Below are positions 1 to 8,711 of a DNA stretch of 64,000 nucleotides, piece after piece. The position numbers and the translations under genes are program-made. The notes beneath the pieces are model-generated. The model saw only the letters and a program-made list of their open reading frames with translations. It made no database searches and was not told where the DNA came from. The first letter of the stretch is position 1, and each line of letters begins with the position of its first letter. Source of the stretch: Firmicutes bacterium HGW-Firmicutes-7 (lineage in GTDB: Bacteria; Bacillota; Clostridia; Lachnospirales; Vallitaleaceae); contig PGZO01000008.1 of the NCBI GenBank assembly GCA_002841375.1, positions 62,001 to 126,000 of the forward strand, given 5' to 3'.

Positions 1-501
1 TTTCCATTTATCGATTGTGTAGTAAATAATGCTGGTATTTCACATGTTGGTTTGTTTACTGAAACGACACCCGAGACTTGGAATAAGGTTATTAGCACAA
101 ATTTAACCTCTCTATATAATGTATGTTATCATGCAGTACCTAAAATGATTCATCATCATTCTGGATCAATTATTAATATTTCTTCTATCTGGGGTGTATG
201 TGGTGCATCTTTAGAAGTGGCCTATTCTGCCTCAAAAAGCGGAATTCATGGTTTCACACAAGCACTAGCTAAAGAACTGGGCCCAAGTCATATTAGAGTT
301 AATGCAATTGCCTGTGGTGCTATTGATACCCGTATGAATAACTGGTTAGATGATGAAGAAAAAAAAGCATTTGAAGCTTCTATTTCCCTTAATAGGTTTG
401 GCAAAACATCTGAAGTTGCTGAACTAGCTTATTATCTTGCTTCTGACAATTCAAGTTATTTAACTGGGCAAATTATTAAACTGGATGGCGGCATAGTATA
501 A
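1..501 (+). CDS. Short-chain dehydrogenase/reductase, 5' end outside window
   Basis: Classical SDR oxidoreductase (NAD(P)H-dependent, Rossmann fold), probably a 3-oxoacyl-ACP reductase or sugar/alcohol dehydrogenase type. The frame is open from the first base, so the N-terminal dinucleotide-binding glycine motif lies outside the window. Visible are the NNAGIS structural motif at the start, the catalytic Ser in the INISSIWG strand, the catalytic YSASK (Tyr-x3-Lys) and the closing YLTGQIIKLDGG segment typical of FabG-like enzymes. The substrate cannot be told from this fragment. It converges on the amidase gene and shares a terminator with it. Confidence 0.9.
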   Translation, partial: FPFIDCVVNNAGISHVGLFTETTPETWNKVISTNLTSLYNVCYHAVPKMIHHHSGSIINISSIWGVCGASLEVAYSASKSGIHGFTQALAKELGPSHIRVNAIACGAIDTRMNNWLDDEEKKAFEASISLNRFGKTSEVAELAYYLASDNSSYLTGQIIKLDGGIV

Positions 502-505
502 AAAA

Positions 506-540
506 ACAAGGCGAAAAGGTCATGAACCTTTTCGCCTTGT
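506..540. terminator. Bidirectional intrinsic terminator
   Basis: A perfect 15-bp stem (ACAAGGCGAAAAGGT and its complement) around a 5-nt loop, with an A-run before and a T-run after. It sits between the convergent SDR and amidase genes and can stop transcription from both sides. Confidence 0.92.
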
Positions 541-552
541 TTTTTACAGTTT

Positions 553-2790
553 TTATCTTCTTGTTGGATATTCGGCAAATACTTGTACAATTGAGTTATA
601 TATTGCTTTTGCAGCATTTTTTTGTACGTTCTTGTCTGATATTTTAGCAATATCAATTTTACTTGTTACGAATCCTACCTCTACGATTGCCGCTGGCATG
701 TTGGATCTTCTTAAAATTGATAATGAATTGTTATCTTTGATCCCTCTGTTTTTTAACCCTACCGCATTTACAATGTTTTGTTGAAGTATTGCGGCTAACT
801 CATTTGAATTTAAACCTGATCTATCCGCATCTTTAAAGTAAATTGTTTCAGTACCATTCGCTGTCTCACCTAACGCATTGTTATGTATACTTATTAAGAA
901 ATCCGCCTCCACTTCATTCGCAAAGTCTGTTCTAGCTACAAGTTCTATGAACGTATCATCAAGCCTCGTATAATATACTTTTATGCTAGAGTCTGCATCT
1001 AAATACTCTTTTAAATAGTGTGTAATAGCTAAATTTAAGTCTTTCTCATAGTAACCATTCGCACTTGCGCCTGGATCTTTGCCTCCATGACCTGTATCTA
1101 TAACAACTATTTTAGAATAGATCTCCTTAGGCTTATACGCTTTAATATATAAATTTTCATTATCCGCTTCAAGTCTATAAACATATACAGATTTACTATG
1201 AATTACTAAGCTTGTATTCCCACTATTATTCTTTTTGATTTCAATTTGGCTAATAATGCTATCATCAATATGCATGTTTCCCGTGCCAAAAACATCTTCA
1301 TAATTACCAGGCAAATTAATGATATATTTTTTAGTGTTATACTTATCTTCGTATGTAATCCCTTCAAGGTTTATCCTTGAACCAACATTTTCAAGGGTAA
1401 TTATTGGGATCGTAGTATTTTCATACTTAATGTTATCATATGTTGGTTCATGCATCTGGATTAAAGTAGTTACATTATCGATTTTTGTTATACTGTAATC
1501 TGCATGCCCATCCGTTTCCACCACAACCCTCGCCGTACTGGTTTTAAACTGATCTGTTCTCATAGATAAAATGTACTGTCCTAAAGTGTCGTTCTTCGTT
1601 TGTTTACCTACAAGAGATACCGTCCGCTCCATATCAAAAACAATTCTATCCGGATTGCTTAAGCGAAATGCTGTAACCTCCGGAGCAGATGTTCCAGTTA
1701 ACCTTATATAATCTCCTTTTTCATTTTGACCAAGATGAACTTTGCTCAAGTTATTATCCTTCATAACAAAATTCAATGTTTTTCTATCTCCACTAATTGA
1801 AAGATCATAAGAAGCTGAAGTGCTTTTCAAATCAAAAACTACTCTCGTTACCTTTTTTCCATCTCTATCCTCTTGTTGTCCTGTACGAACAGCTGTTACA
1901 ATAGGATTGTCTGAATATGTTGCATTACCAGCAACCTTGTTTGCATTATAAATATCCACCACATATTTACTATCTGATTCCATAAATGTATTTTCCACGA
2001 AAGAAATAGGTCCACTCGCCTGAATACTAAAGCTTCTACTATCACTCTTATACTCTACTGATGTTATACTTACTAATGAATTATTTTGAGCCGAAATAAC
2101 GCTCTTAGCCGATTGTTCAACAGGTGCTATAATACTTGACCAGGTAACCGGATTGGTTGCTAATTCTGTTGGTAATAATCGATTTGCCTTATCAGAATTC
2201 AGTTCATCCAATTCATCACCATTTTTTATTTCTTCAATTGGCACTTCTGGCGTTTCCTCAACCGGCACTTCTGGATTTTGTGATAGTGATGTAATACTCG
2301 CTGTATAAGAACTCTGATTCCATTCTATTTTATATCCTAAGTTTTCTGTTACAAATCTTAAAGGTATCATTGTCTTAGGATTCTTTTGGCTCGTGTCTCT
2401 AATTAGTTTTGCTGGAACATCAAGCGTTATTGGATTATTATTTACAAATGCTATATTACTGCCTATCTTTAGCACAATTTTTTGATCATTATAGGAAATA
2501 TAAACCTCTTGTTTTTCCCCATTCCAATCAACTTTTGCATTAAATCCAGCTGATTCAAATACTTCACGTGCAGGGACAAGTGTTCTACTATCTATAATAA
2601 TAGCTGGCATTTCTCCGGTGGCAACAGCCTTACCATCAATGTTAAGCGTTACCACATTGCTTGTATACTGATGCACTTTCCCATCGTATTCAATATCAAA
2701 CTTATCCCGAGTTTCTCCTGCATAAACACCTATCGAAAGCTGTAATAGCAAGATACTTACACTAAAAAACAAAGCCATTACTCTCTTCAT
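553..2790 (-). CDS. Secreted N-acetylmuramoyl-L-alanine amidase with stalk and AMIN domains
   Basis: Cell-wall hydrolase of the Amidase_3 family, 745 aa, cleaving the MurNAc-L-Ala amide bond. Order: Sec signal peptide (about 1-24); copper-amine-oxidase-N-like stalk domain (about 40-170, with SRTLVPAREVFE and KTMIPLRFVTENLG repeats); an acidic/proline linker; an AMIN-like beta region (about 240-450) expected to bind the wall; zinc-dependent catalytic domain (about 560-740). Visible catalytic and zinc residues are His in DTGHGGKDPGA, Glu in YEKDLNLA, His in SIHNN and Glu in VEVGF. The SD AAGGAGC lies 7-8 nt before the ATG. It is long for the family because of the stalk and AMIN modules. Likely role in wall turnover or cell separation; the precise role is inferred. 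Confidence 0.93.
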   Translation of the reverse strand: MKRVMALFFSVSILLLQLSIGVYAGETRDKFDIEYDGKVHQYTSNVVTLNIDGKAVATGEMPAIIIDSRTLVPAREVFESAGFNAKVDWNGEKQEVYISYNDQKIVLKIGSNIAFVNNNPITLDVPAKLIRDTSQKNPKTMIPLRFVTENLGYKIEWNQSSYTASITSLSQNPEVPVEETPEVPIEEIKNGDELDELNSDKANRLLPTELATNPVTWSSIIAPVEQSAKSVISAQNNSLVSITSVEYKSDSRSFSIQASGPISFVENTFMESDSKYVVDIYNANKVAGNATYSDNPIVTAVRTGQQEDRDGKKVTRVVFDLKSTSASYDLSISGDRKTLNFVMKDNNLSKVHLGQNEKGDYIRLTGTSAPEVTAFRLSNPDRIVFDMERTVSLVGKQTKNDTLGQYILSMRTDQFKTSTARVVVETDGHADYSITKIDNVTTLIQMHEPTYDNIKYENTTIPIITLENVGSRINLEGITYEDKYNTKKYIINLPGNYEDVFGTGNMHIDDSIISQIEIKKNNSGNTSLVIHSKSVYVYRLEADNENLYIKAYKPKEIYSKIVVIDTGHGGKDPGASANGYYEKDLNLAITHYLKEYLDADSSIKVYYTRLDDTFIELVARTDFANEVEADFLISIHNNALGETANGTETIYFKDADRSGLNSNELAAILQQNIVNAVGLKNRGIKDNNSLSILRRSNMPAAIVEVGFVTSKIDIAKISDKNVQKNAAKAIYNSIVQVFAEYPTRR

Positions 2791-2996
2791 TATGTCAGCT
2801 CCTTATGTTATTAATATTTCTCATTATCTGTAATGCCTCATTCTTTGTTGTCCACTAATTGATATCACATTTATTATAAACAAATTATAGCAAAAAAACT
2901 TCCAAATATAAAGTTATTAAAGTGTTATGTAATATAATTGTAATAATTGTAGATTCTAGTCATATTGAGTTAATAAATATGGTAAAAAAAGACAAC

Positions 2997-3539
2997 TTAA
3001 TGCTCGTTCCTAAATACATTTCTGACAATGTAAGGAATCAACATTTTAACCGTAAACCCGATTATTAAACCTGTGATTAACGCCGAAATAGAAAGCATAG
3101 GTAGAAAGGTAAGTGCTACGCCAATGCTTTTAGTAATAAAAGCAACAACAAATAATTGCCCAATATTATGAGCAAAAGCGCCTGCTACACTAATTCCAAC
3201 TGTGCTTATTTGTTTCCCCATTATAGTAACGCATAAAAACATAATGAAGAAGCTAAGCAAGCCCCCTGATAAGCTGTACCAAAAGCTAATAAAATTTCCT
3301 ACAAACATAGCGTTCATTACAATTCTAATAATAACTAAAGACAGCGTTTCTCGAAAGTTTAAAAAATACAAGGCAGTCAATGTAATTGCATTTGCTAATC
3401 CTAACTTCACTCCTGGATAAGTAGGCAAAGGAATAAATCTTTCAAAATAGCTTAGAACAAGCGCCATTGAGATGAGCAAAGCAATAAAAACTGTTTTTTT
3501 AGTTTTGGATACATTTGCAAATTTATTGTACAATGGCAT
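2997..3539 (-). CDS. Gx transporter family membrane protein (heptaprenyl diphosphate synthase component I-like)
   Basis: A hydrophobic protein of 180 aa with about five membrane segments, matching the Gx transporter / Hpre_diP_synt_I family, which resembles ECF-type S components. The family name from prenyl synthesis is historical; transport of a small molecule is more likely. Key stretch: LPTYPGVKLGLANAITL and the following MNAMFVGNF. The ATG at 3539 is chosen because GGAGG lies 9 nt upstream; a Met codon six residues earlier (3557) has no good SD. It overlaps the end of the NusG-II gene by 17 bp, so the two are translationally coupled. Confidence 0.85.
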   Translation of the reverse strand: MPLYNKFANVSKTKKTVFIALLISMALVLSYFERFIPLPTYPGVKLGLANAITLTALYFLNFRETLSLVIIRIVMNAMFVGNFISFWYSLSGGLLSFFIMFLCVTIMGKQISTVGISVAGAFAHNIGQLFVVAFITKSIGVALTFLPMLSISALITGLIIGFTVKMLIPYIVRNVFRNEH

Positions 3540-3900
3540 CGATCTCATCCTCCACATTTCCTTTTATTTGAACGTGTACCTTATTAGGTAAACATACTAT
3601 ACTTCTATTTGCCTTCTTTATCGTTCCTGTATGCAGGCATATTTTATCTGGACAATCAGCCTCAATCATTGTGACATTTCCTTCATTTACTTCAATTACA
3701 TTTGTACCAATTGTTGTTTCAACAACTACTAGCTTATTTACTTCACGTAGACTTACACTTTCATATAATTCTCCGTCATAATATATTTCTGCAACAAATT
3801 CCTCACCTTCTACACCTTCTTCCTTTATATAATTCCAAATAAAGACGCTTCCAGCAATAATTGCAATGATTCCGGCAATAATCCAATCATTCTTTTTCAT
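3523..3900 (-). CDS. NusG domain II-containing membrane-anchored protein
   Basis: A 125-aa protein: one N-terminal membrane helix (about 7-23), then a NusG domain II-like beta domain facing out, with the family hallmark CPDKICLHTG and CLPNKVHVQI segments holding two conserved cysteine regions. Function is unknown. In Clostridia this family is regularly next to Gx-transporter genes and near ApbE/Rnf genes, so a role in an exported flavin, quinone or redox process is possible but inferred. SD AGGAG lies 7 nt before the ATG. First gene of a two-gene operon. Confidence 0.85.
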   Translation of the reverse strand: MKKNDWIIAGIIAIIAGSVFIWNYIKEEGVEGEEFVAEIYYDGELYESVSLREVNKLVVVETTIGTNVIEVNEGNVTMIEADCPDKICLHTGTIKKANRSIVCLPNKVHVQIKGNVEDEIDAIVQ

Positions 3901-4124
3901 CTATAATCTCCTAATATCCTATTAAAATAATTACATTCGTTTATTATACCTTTACCCTCTACAAACTTCAACAGTTAATCTAGTGTTTATATTTTTGATT
4001 TGGTAAATAATGGTAATTCTTTCCAATGGCTTGTTTTTTTCGTTTAATTTTTTTATAATAGTTTTGTAATACTTAGTTAACAATTTCAAGTTTAACGACA
4101 GCTTTGTGAAAACAGGAGGATATT

Positions 4125-5006
4125 ATGAATAAGAAATGGTTACAGAAAACAGTTTTACTAAGTACGGTTATGGTGTATCTGCTCGGTTCAACCATCCAAG
4201 CAGATACACTCGGCACTGTTACTGCAAATGTATTAAACGTTCGTAGCAACCCATCCACTTCTTCACCGATCATTGCCAAAACCTATGCTGGCAATAAAGT
4301 TTCAATCTTAGCTAAAGAAGGGGATTGGTATAAAATTGAAGTCGAAGGTGCCCAAGTTGCATATGTTTCAAGTGACTATGTAAAAGAAGCTACTGCAGAG
4401 GTTACGCCACTACAAGCAGTTACTGCTACAACAAATTATGGTCGTGTCACTGTTCCAATCTTAAACCTTAGGGCTTCGAATTCTACATCAAGCGACATAA
4501 TCGGTAAGCTTTCTCAATACAATTCAGTAACGATCTTAAGTTCTGAAGGTGATTGGTATAAAGTGGAGGCGAATGACAAGACTGGCTATGTTTTCAATAC
4601 ATATATCGACACTACAACACCTTCTGCATCAACAAATGATGTAAGGTCACAAGTCGTTGCGTATGCAAAGCAATTTTTAGGAAATCCTTATGTATATGGC
4701 GGAAATAGTTTAACAAATGGAATAGATTGTTCTGCCTTTACGCAGCAGATTCTTAGAAAGTTTGGTTATTCAATTAGTAGAACATCTTATACACAAATTA
4801 ATAATGGTACCCGTATTTCAGCTAATGAGTTATTGCCAGGGGATTTAGTTTTCTATGGTTATTCAGGTGTAGTTTCTCACGTAGGAATGTATATAGGAGA
4901 TGGCAAAATAATTCATGCTAGTAGCCCATCAACTGGCATTTTAATTAGTGGTATGTATACACAAGGTAAGAAGCCATATATTGGTAGTGTTAGAATTATT
5001 CAATAA
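4125..5006 (+). CDS. SH3b-SH3b-NlpC/P60 cell-wall endopeptidase
   Basis: A secreted peptidoglycan hydrolase of 293 aa. Signal peptide about 1-26; two bacterial SH3 domains (about 30-87 and 100-157), each with the VLNVRSNPST / ILNLRASNST opening and a GDWYK motif; C-terminal NlpC/P60 domain (about 170-293). The catalytic Cys is in GIDCSAFTQQ and the catalytic His in VSHVGMYIGDG; the third polar residue is probably in KIIHASS. The domain cleaves D-gamma-Glu to diamino-acid links in stem peptides in known family members. SD AGGAGG lies 6-7 nt before the ATG. Monocistronic, closed by a hairpin terminator. Confidence 0.93.
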   Translation: MNKKWLQKTVLLSTVMVYLLGSTIQADTLGTVTANVLNVRSNPSTSSPIIAKTYAGNKVSILAKEGDWYKIEVEGAQVAYVSSDYVKEATAEVTPLQAVTATTNYGRVTVPILNLRASNSTSSDIIGKLSQYNSVTILSSEGDWYKVEANDKTGYVFNTYIDTTTPSASTNDVRSQVVAYAKQFLGNPYVYGGNSLTNGIDCSAFTQQILRKFGYSISRTSYTQINNGTRISANELLPGDLVFYGYSGVVSHVGMYIGDGKIIHASSPSTGILISGMYTQGKKPYIGSVRIIQ

Positions 5007-5036
5007 AAAGTGAAAAATTTGGTTGTACATAAAATG

Positions 5037-5090
5037 AGATGCTGTCTTGAAATAGAATTTAATTCTATGAGGGGTGGCATCTTTTTATTT
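5037..5090 (+). terminator. Intrinsic terminator after the NlpC/P60 gene
   Basis: Outer stem AGATGC/GCATCT and an inner hairpin ATAGAATT-T-AATTCTAT, followed by a T-rich tract from 5082. It begins about 30 nt after the stop codon. Confidence 0.7.
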
Positions 5091-5110
5091 TTGATTTCCC
5101 ATTAAGTTGT

Positions 5111-5281
5111 CGGGTTTTTAGCTTGGGATAGTCACTTGGGGCGTACATATGGGGGGGCGTTACGCGCACCATTGTACCGTCCATGGTTCAAATGGTGCGC
5201 GCTCGCATCCGTGCTCACTGCTCCACGCCCCCCATATGAACTCCCTAGATATGAGTCGCTATTTTTGACGCTAAAAACCCT
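5111..5281. repeat. Nested palindromic element, copy 1 (minus-strand orientation)
   Basis: Three nested stems are visible: an outer 11-bp stem GGGTTTTTAGC (5112-5122) with its complement at 5270-5280; a middle GC-rich stem CATATGGGGGGGCGT (5146-5160) with ACGCCCCCCATATG (5225-5238); and an inner stem GCGCACCATT (5164-5173) with AATGGTGCGC (5191-5200). The GC-rich core stands out in this AT-rich DNA. Read on the minus strand, the apical part carries CATTTG, ATGGACGG and CAATG, shared with copy 2, while the stems differ in sequence. No transposase is nearby. Confidence 0.75.
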
Positions 5282-5568
5282 CGGTACTGTTAGCTTTAGC
5301 ACGGTAAAGGGAACGTTTTATTTGATGGAAATTTGATTTTAAAAAAATCTTTAAAAGATTACGAAGTATTTAGAAGCGATAGCTGGAATGCTTACAAAAC
5401 AAGTGATGTTGTCACTATTTTTTCATCTTAATTGTTAGGACGTCTGGTGATTCTTTTGTTTGATTTCCCCTTAATTGATGAGTTCTTTCTCTTGGGGTCT
5501 TTATGTTTTTTTTGTTCAATTATTAGTCTATTGACGAATTGTTTCTCTTGGATTTTTTTTAATCAATG
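5282..5568. other. Gene-free spacer between the two palindromic elements
   Basis: No coding region is supported here. The stretch is T-rich and holds loosely repeated motifs (TTGATTTCCC with a following TTAA at 5092 and 5460; TTTCTCTTGG-like text near 5487 and 5541). These may be decayed copies of element flanks. I see no promoter or RNA gene I can defend. Confidence 0.5.
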
Positions 5569-5738
5569 CCGTAGTATTTTTATGGAATATTTTACTATAG
5601 ACGCCTAGCAACTTGATATGGGGTTAGTTCTAAGCGTGCAGGAGCGAGCGTTCCCATCATTTGGACATGGACGGCCAATGATGGGATAGAACTAACCCCA
5701 TATCGGGTTGCCAGAACCAATACCTAATAAAAATACGG
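5569..5738. repeat. Nested palindromic element, copy 2 (plus-strand orientation)
   Basis: Same three-level design as the element at 5111-5281. Outer AT stem TATTTTTAT (5575-5583) with ATAAAAATA (5727-5735), flanked by CCG/CGG. Middle perfect 17-bp stem GATATGGGGTTAGTTCT (5615-5631) with its complement at 5688-5704, extended by GCAAC (5608-5612) and GTTGC (5707-5711). Inner stem TCCCATCATT (5652-5661) with AATGATGGGA (5677-5686). The apical loop region contains ACATGGACGG. Stem sequences differ from copy 1 but base pairing is kept. Confidence 0.75.
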
Positions 5739-5839
5739 ACCCAGTTTACACATACATAATCCGATTAAAAACTTTCTTCTAGAAACAAACAAAAAAAAGC
5801 TACCTCAACATAGATAAATCTAATTGAAATAGCCAGCCA

Positions 5840-5995
5840 TATTGTTAAATGATACTCGCCCTCCGCATACGCTACGAGCTCGTAACCTAACGCAAGCTTT
5901 GCTTGCCATCAGTGGGTGCTTAAACACCCACTGATTTTAGAAGTAAGTTACCCCCTCTGAAAAAAGTGAGGGACTTCCTTCGTTAGGTTAAATAT
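5840..5995. repeat. Dispersed repeat, copy A (abuts trxB stop)
   Basis: The left part (about 5840-5886, GATACTCGCC then TCCGCAT and CGCTACGA) and the right part (5971-5995, GGACTTCCTTCGTTAGGTTA then AATAT) both recur at about 17346-17433. This copy has 9-bp inverted ends AACCTAACG (5884-5892) and CGTTAGGTT (5981-5989). It holds two internal hairpins: GCAAGC-TTT-GCTTGC and a strong ATCAGTGGGTG / CACCCACTGAT stem (5909-5936) that could terminate trxB transcription. Its right end overlaps the trxB stop codon. Confidence 0.75.
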
Positions 5996-6896
5996 ATCTT
6001 TCACTCGCGAACACCGCTATTGCGCCATCTGCTGCGGCGGTAATCACCTGCTTGAGGGATTTCTTTCTCACATCTCCGACTGCAAATACACCCTTAATAC
6101 TTGTTTCACAATCTTCATCTGTTAATATCCAGCCACCCGAATCTAATTTTAGCTGATCCTTAACCAATTCCGAATTAGCTGATGTTCCTACTGCAATAAA
6201 AACGCCAGAAACATTCAAGGTGGTTTTTTCACCTGTTTTTTTATTGTAAATCTTTACACCTTCAACTGATGTATCTCCAAATATTTCTTCCAACTCTGTA
6301 TCCCATATAACTTCAATATTTGGCGTTTTTAACAGCTTATCTTGAAGAACCTTTACAGCTCTTAACTCATTTCTTCTATGAACTAACGTAACCTTTTCAC
6401 ACATTCTCGAAAGATAAATGGCATCCTCAACTGCAACATCTCCGCCACCGATTACTACTGTTTGCTTTCCTTTATAAAAAGCACCATCACAAGTTGCACA
6501 ATAGGAAACGCCTAATCCAGTAAATTGATCTTCTCCAGGCACGCCAAGTTTTTTCCATTGAGCACCTGTTGAAAGTATAATCGTTTTTGATTGCAATTCA
6601 CCATTAGAAGTAATTACCTTTTTAATAGGTCCGTCTAAAATCAATTCTATAACATCTTCACTTTTTATTTCTACACCAAGACTGGTTGCATGTTCAGTAA
6701 ACATATTACTAAGATCAAACCCAGAAACATTTTGAATTCCTGGGTAATTATCAACCTCATAGGTATTAATAATTTGTCCACCAGCAAAGGACTTCTCAAG
6801 TATAACAAATTTGAGCATAGCTCTTGTAGCATAAATCGAAGCAGTAATGCCTGCAGGTCCTGCTCCAACAATAACTAAATCATATATTTCACTCAT
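5988..6896 (-). CDS. trxB: Thioredoxin-disulfide reductase
   Basis: FAD- and NADPH-dependent flavoenzyme of 302 aa that reduces thioredoxin in the cytoplasm. FAD-binding GAGPAGITASIYA is near the N-terminus; the redox-active CATC pair is in SYCATCDGAFYKGK (about residue 135); the NADPH-binding GGGDVAVEDA is at about 155-165; the FAD-contacting AVGDVRKKSLKQV is near the C-terminus. The ATG at 6896 is preferred because GGAGAA lies 6 nt before it; the ATG four codons upstream overlaps that SD. It sits 35 bp downstream of an orphan receiver gene, likely the same transcript. The stop codon lies inside a dispersed repeat. Confidence 0.95.
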   Translation of the reverse strand: MSEIYDLVIVGAGPAGITASIYATRAMLKFVILEKSFAGGQIINTYEVDNYPGIQNVSGFDLSNMFTEHATSLGVEIKSEDVIELILDGPIKKVITSNGELQSKTIILSTGAQWKKLGVPGEDQFTGLGVSYCATCDGAFYKGKQTVVIGGGDVAVEDAIYLSRMCEKVTLVHRRNELRAVKVLQDKLLKTPNIEVIWDTELEEIFGDTSVEGVKIYNKKTGEKTTLNVSGVFIAVGTSANSELVKDQLKLDSGGWILTDEDCETSIKGVFAVGDVRKKSLKQVITAAADGAIAVFASERYI

Positions 6897-6931
6897 TTTA
6901 TTCTCCATTATAAATATATTTTACTTTTATT

Positions 6932-7318
6932 CTACCCAATATTCTCATTAATAATTTTCGATAGCTCTTTTATAGAAACGGGTTTTTGAATAAATGCTGT
7001 AATTCCGTCCTCCATTAGTTTTTTTGTCTCGTGTTCCATAGAATAACCTGAAAGTACGATTACTTTCTTGTTGGCATCTATTTTAACGAATTCATGATAT
7101 AGCTGTCTGCCACTTATTTCAGGCATCATCATATCCATGAAAACCAAGGATATTTCATTATGTAGATCGGAAAATAGTTGAATCGCCTCAACAGGTGAAC
7201 CACATAATATCGGCACAAAGCCTAGCATATCTAAAATCTCACCCATTAATTCCCTTATAACGTCTTCATCATCAATTACTAATATCTTTTTTTTCAATTG
7301 TGCTTCGGTGGTAGCCAA
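6932..7318 (-). CDS. Stand-alone response regulator receiver protein (CheY-like)
   Basis: Single REC domain of 128 aa with no output domain. Acidic pair in LVIDDED, phosphoacceptor Asp in VFMDMMMPE, Thr/Ser position in VLSGYS and the conserved Lys in FIQKPVS are all present, so phosphorylation is expected. A TTG start at 7318 is favoured: GGAG is 8 nt upstream, whereas the TTG six codons earlier lies upstream of that SD. It lies directly upstream of trxB with no histidine kinase beside it. The partner is unknown; family members act in phosphorelays or chemotaxis-like signalling. Confidence 0.88.
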   Translation of the reverse strand: MATTEAQLKKKILVIDDEDVIRELMGEILDMLGFVPILCGSPVEAIQLFSDLHNEISLVFMDMMMPEISGRQLYHEFVKIDANKKVIVLSGYSMEHETKKLMEDGITAFIQKPVSIKELSKIINENIG

Positions 7319-7512
7319 AAAGATTGCTCCTTTCAAGTCAAAGGTAAGCTTTAAACTTAGCTTTGGTGTTAATCCATTGTTTACGATGTATTCATTGTAC
7401 TTTCTTTATTTTCCATTATACCAACGTTACTTATAAAATACAATATAATTCTATAAGTCGTTATCACTAAAAGACAACTAAAAACCTTCTATTTCCACAT
7501 AGGTTGAACTTT

Positions 7513-7548
7513 AAAACCCCCTTCACATTAATATTATGAGGGGGGTTT
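7513..7548 (-). terminator. Intrinsic terminator of the glgCD operon
   Basis: Stem AAAACCCCCT with AGGGGGGTTT around an AT loop; on the minus strand it is followed by TTTTAAA. It lies about 40 bp after the glgD stop. Confidence 0.85.
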
Positions 7549-7589
7549 ATTCATCAGCACCTAAATAAAAGCGGAAGACAATACTCCCT

Positions 7590-8711
7590 TTAAATTTGGG
7601 ACTTTTTTCCAACAATCATTGGGTAGTTTAACTCACCTTTTAAAAATTTACCTTCTGTTACGACGACCTCTTTATCTAATATTACATTTTGCAATTGTAC
7701 ATCTTGTTCAATAATCGTATCTTGCATAATAATACTATCCATAACTACTGCACCTTTCTTAACAACCACACCTCTAAAAAGCACGCTATTAAGCACAGTG
7801 CCTTCAATAATACAACCATCCGCTACAATAGAGTTTTTGACATCTGCTTCCTCGTTATATTTGGCTGGGGTTTCATCTTTTACTTTCGTAAATATCCTTC
7901 CACCATCTTCAAATAACTCTTGACGCACTTCTGGTTTTAGCATTTCCATATTACATTGATAAAACAAATTAACCGAACTCATTGAACGCCAATAGCCAGT
8001 AAATTCATACCCAAGAATTTTAATGTTTTGAAGATTTCTAATAATAATGTCCTTTACAAAATCATAATTCCCATGCGCAGCGCTTTGCTCTAATAATGAA
8101 ATTAGTAGTATTCTTTTTAATATGTATACACCTAGAGAAGCTTTTCTTGATTTAGGATGTAGTGGCTTTTCGAGAAAATCTGTTATTCTATTCTCTGAAT
8201 CCATCTCAATAATACCTAAATTCTTTAACTCTTCTTCGTCATAATCGATCATATCTCTATATACAACGGTCATGTCAGCTCCTTTATCAATATGATAAGC
8301 AAGCAAATCATCATAACCCATTTTATAAATACAATTTCCAGTAGCTATAATAACATAATCCTCATGACTACGTCTTAAAAAGGAAAGATTATTGTACATA
8401 CCTTCGGCTGAGCCTCTGTACATACCGATATGATCTCCTTCTAAATATGGAGGAAATACGAAAAGACCATCATTTCTTCTGTCTAAATCCCATTCCTTTC
8501 CTGAACCTAAATGATCCATAAGCGATCTATAGCTGTATTGAGTAACCACTCCTACTTTATTAATTTCTGAATTCACCATGTTAGAAAGGACAAAATCAAT
8601 TGCACGATATTTACCCCCGACAGGTGTAGCTGTAACTGACCGCTTCGAAGCCAGTTCCTTCATAAGATCATTTCTGCCTCCAGTAATAATAATCCCCATA
8701 GTATTATTCAT
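7590..8711 (-). CDS. glgD: Glucose-1-phosphate adenylyltransferase, GlgD (non-catalytic/regulatory) subunit
   Basis: A 373-aa paralogue of GlgC: nucleotidyltransferase fold with an N-terminal [20 protein letters not shown] loop, then a C-terminal left-handed beta-helix of hexapeptide-like repeats (about 290-350). The catalytic [10 protein letters not shown] of GlgC reads [10 protein letters not shown] here, so the Asp that binds the metal is lost. This fits the GlgD subunit that modulates GlgC in Firmicutes. ATG 8711 is chosen since AAGGGGG lies 7 nt upstream; the start overlaps the glgC stop by 8 bp, giving coupled translation. Works in glycogen synthesis. Confidence 0.93.
   Translation of the reverse strand: MNNTMGIIITGGRNDLMKELASKRSVTATPVGGKYRAIDFVLSNMVNSEINKVGVVTQYSYRSLMDHLGSGKEWDLDRRNDGLFVFPPYLEGDHIGMYRGSAEGMYNNLSFLRRSHEDYVIIATGNCIYKMGYDDLLAYHIDKGADMTVVYRDMIDYDEEELKNLGIIEMDSENRITDFLEKPLHPKSRKASLGVYILKRILLISLLEQSAAHGNYDFVKDIIIRNLQNIKILGYEFTGYWRSMSSVNLFYQCNMEMLKPEVRQELFEDGGRIFTKVKDETPAKYNEEADVKNSIVADGCIIEGTVLNSVLFRGVVVKKGAVVMDSIIMQDTIIEQDVQLQNVILDKEVVVTEGKFLKGELNYPMIVGKKSQI

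Noticed and set aside
5136-5336. 66-codon open frame across palindromic element 1
   Set aside because: It lies within the inverted-repeat structure, has no SD, and its composition follows the GC-rich stems rather than coding use.
5111-5738. Insertion sequence remnant with transposase
   Set aside because: Palindromic ends are present but no transposase fragment is readable in any frame, so only a repeat call is supported.
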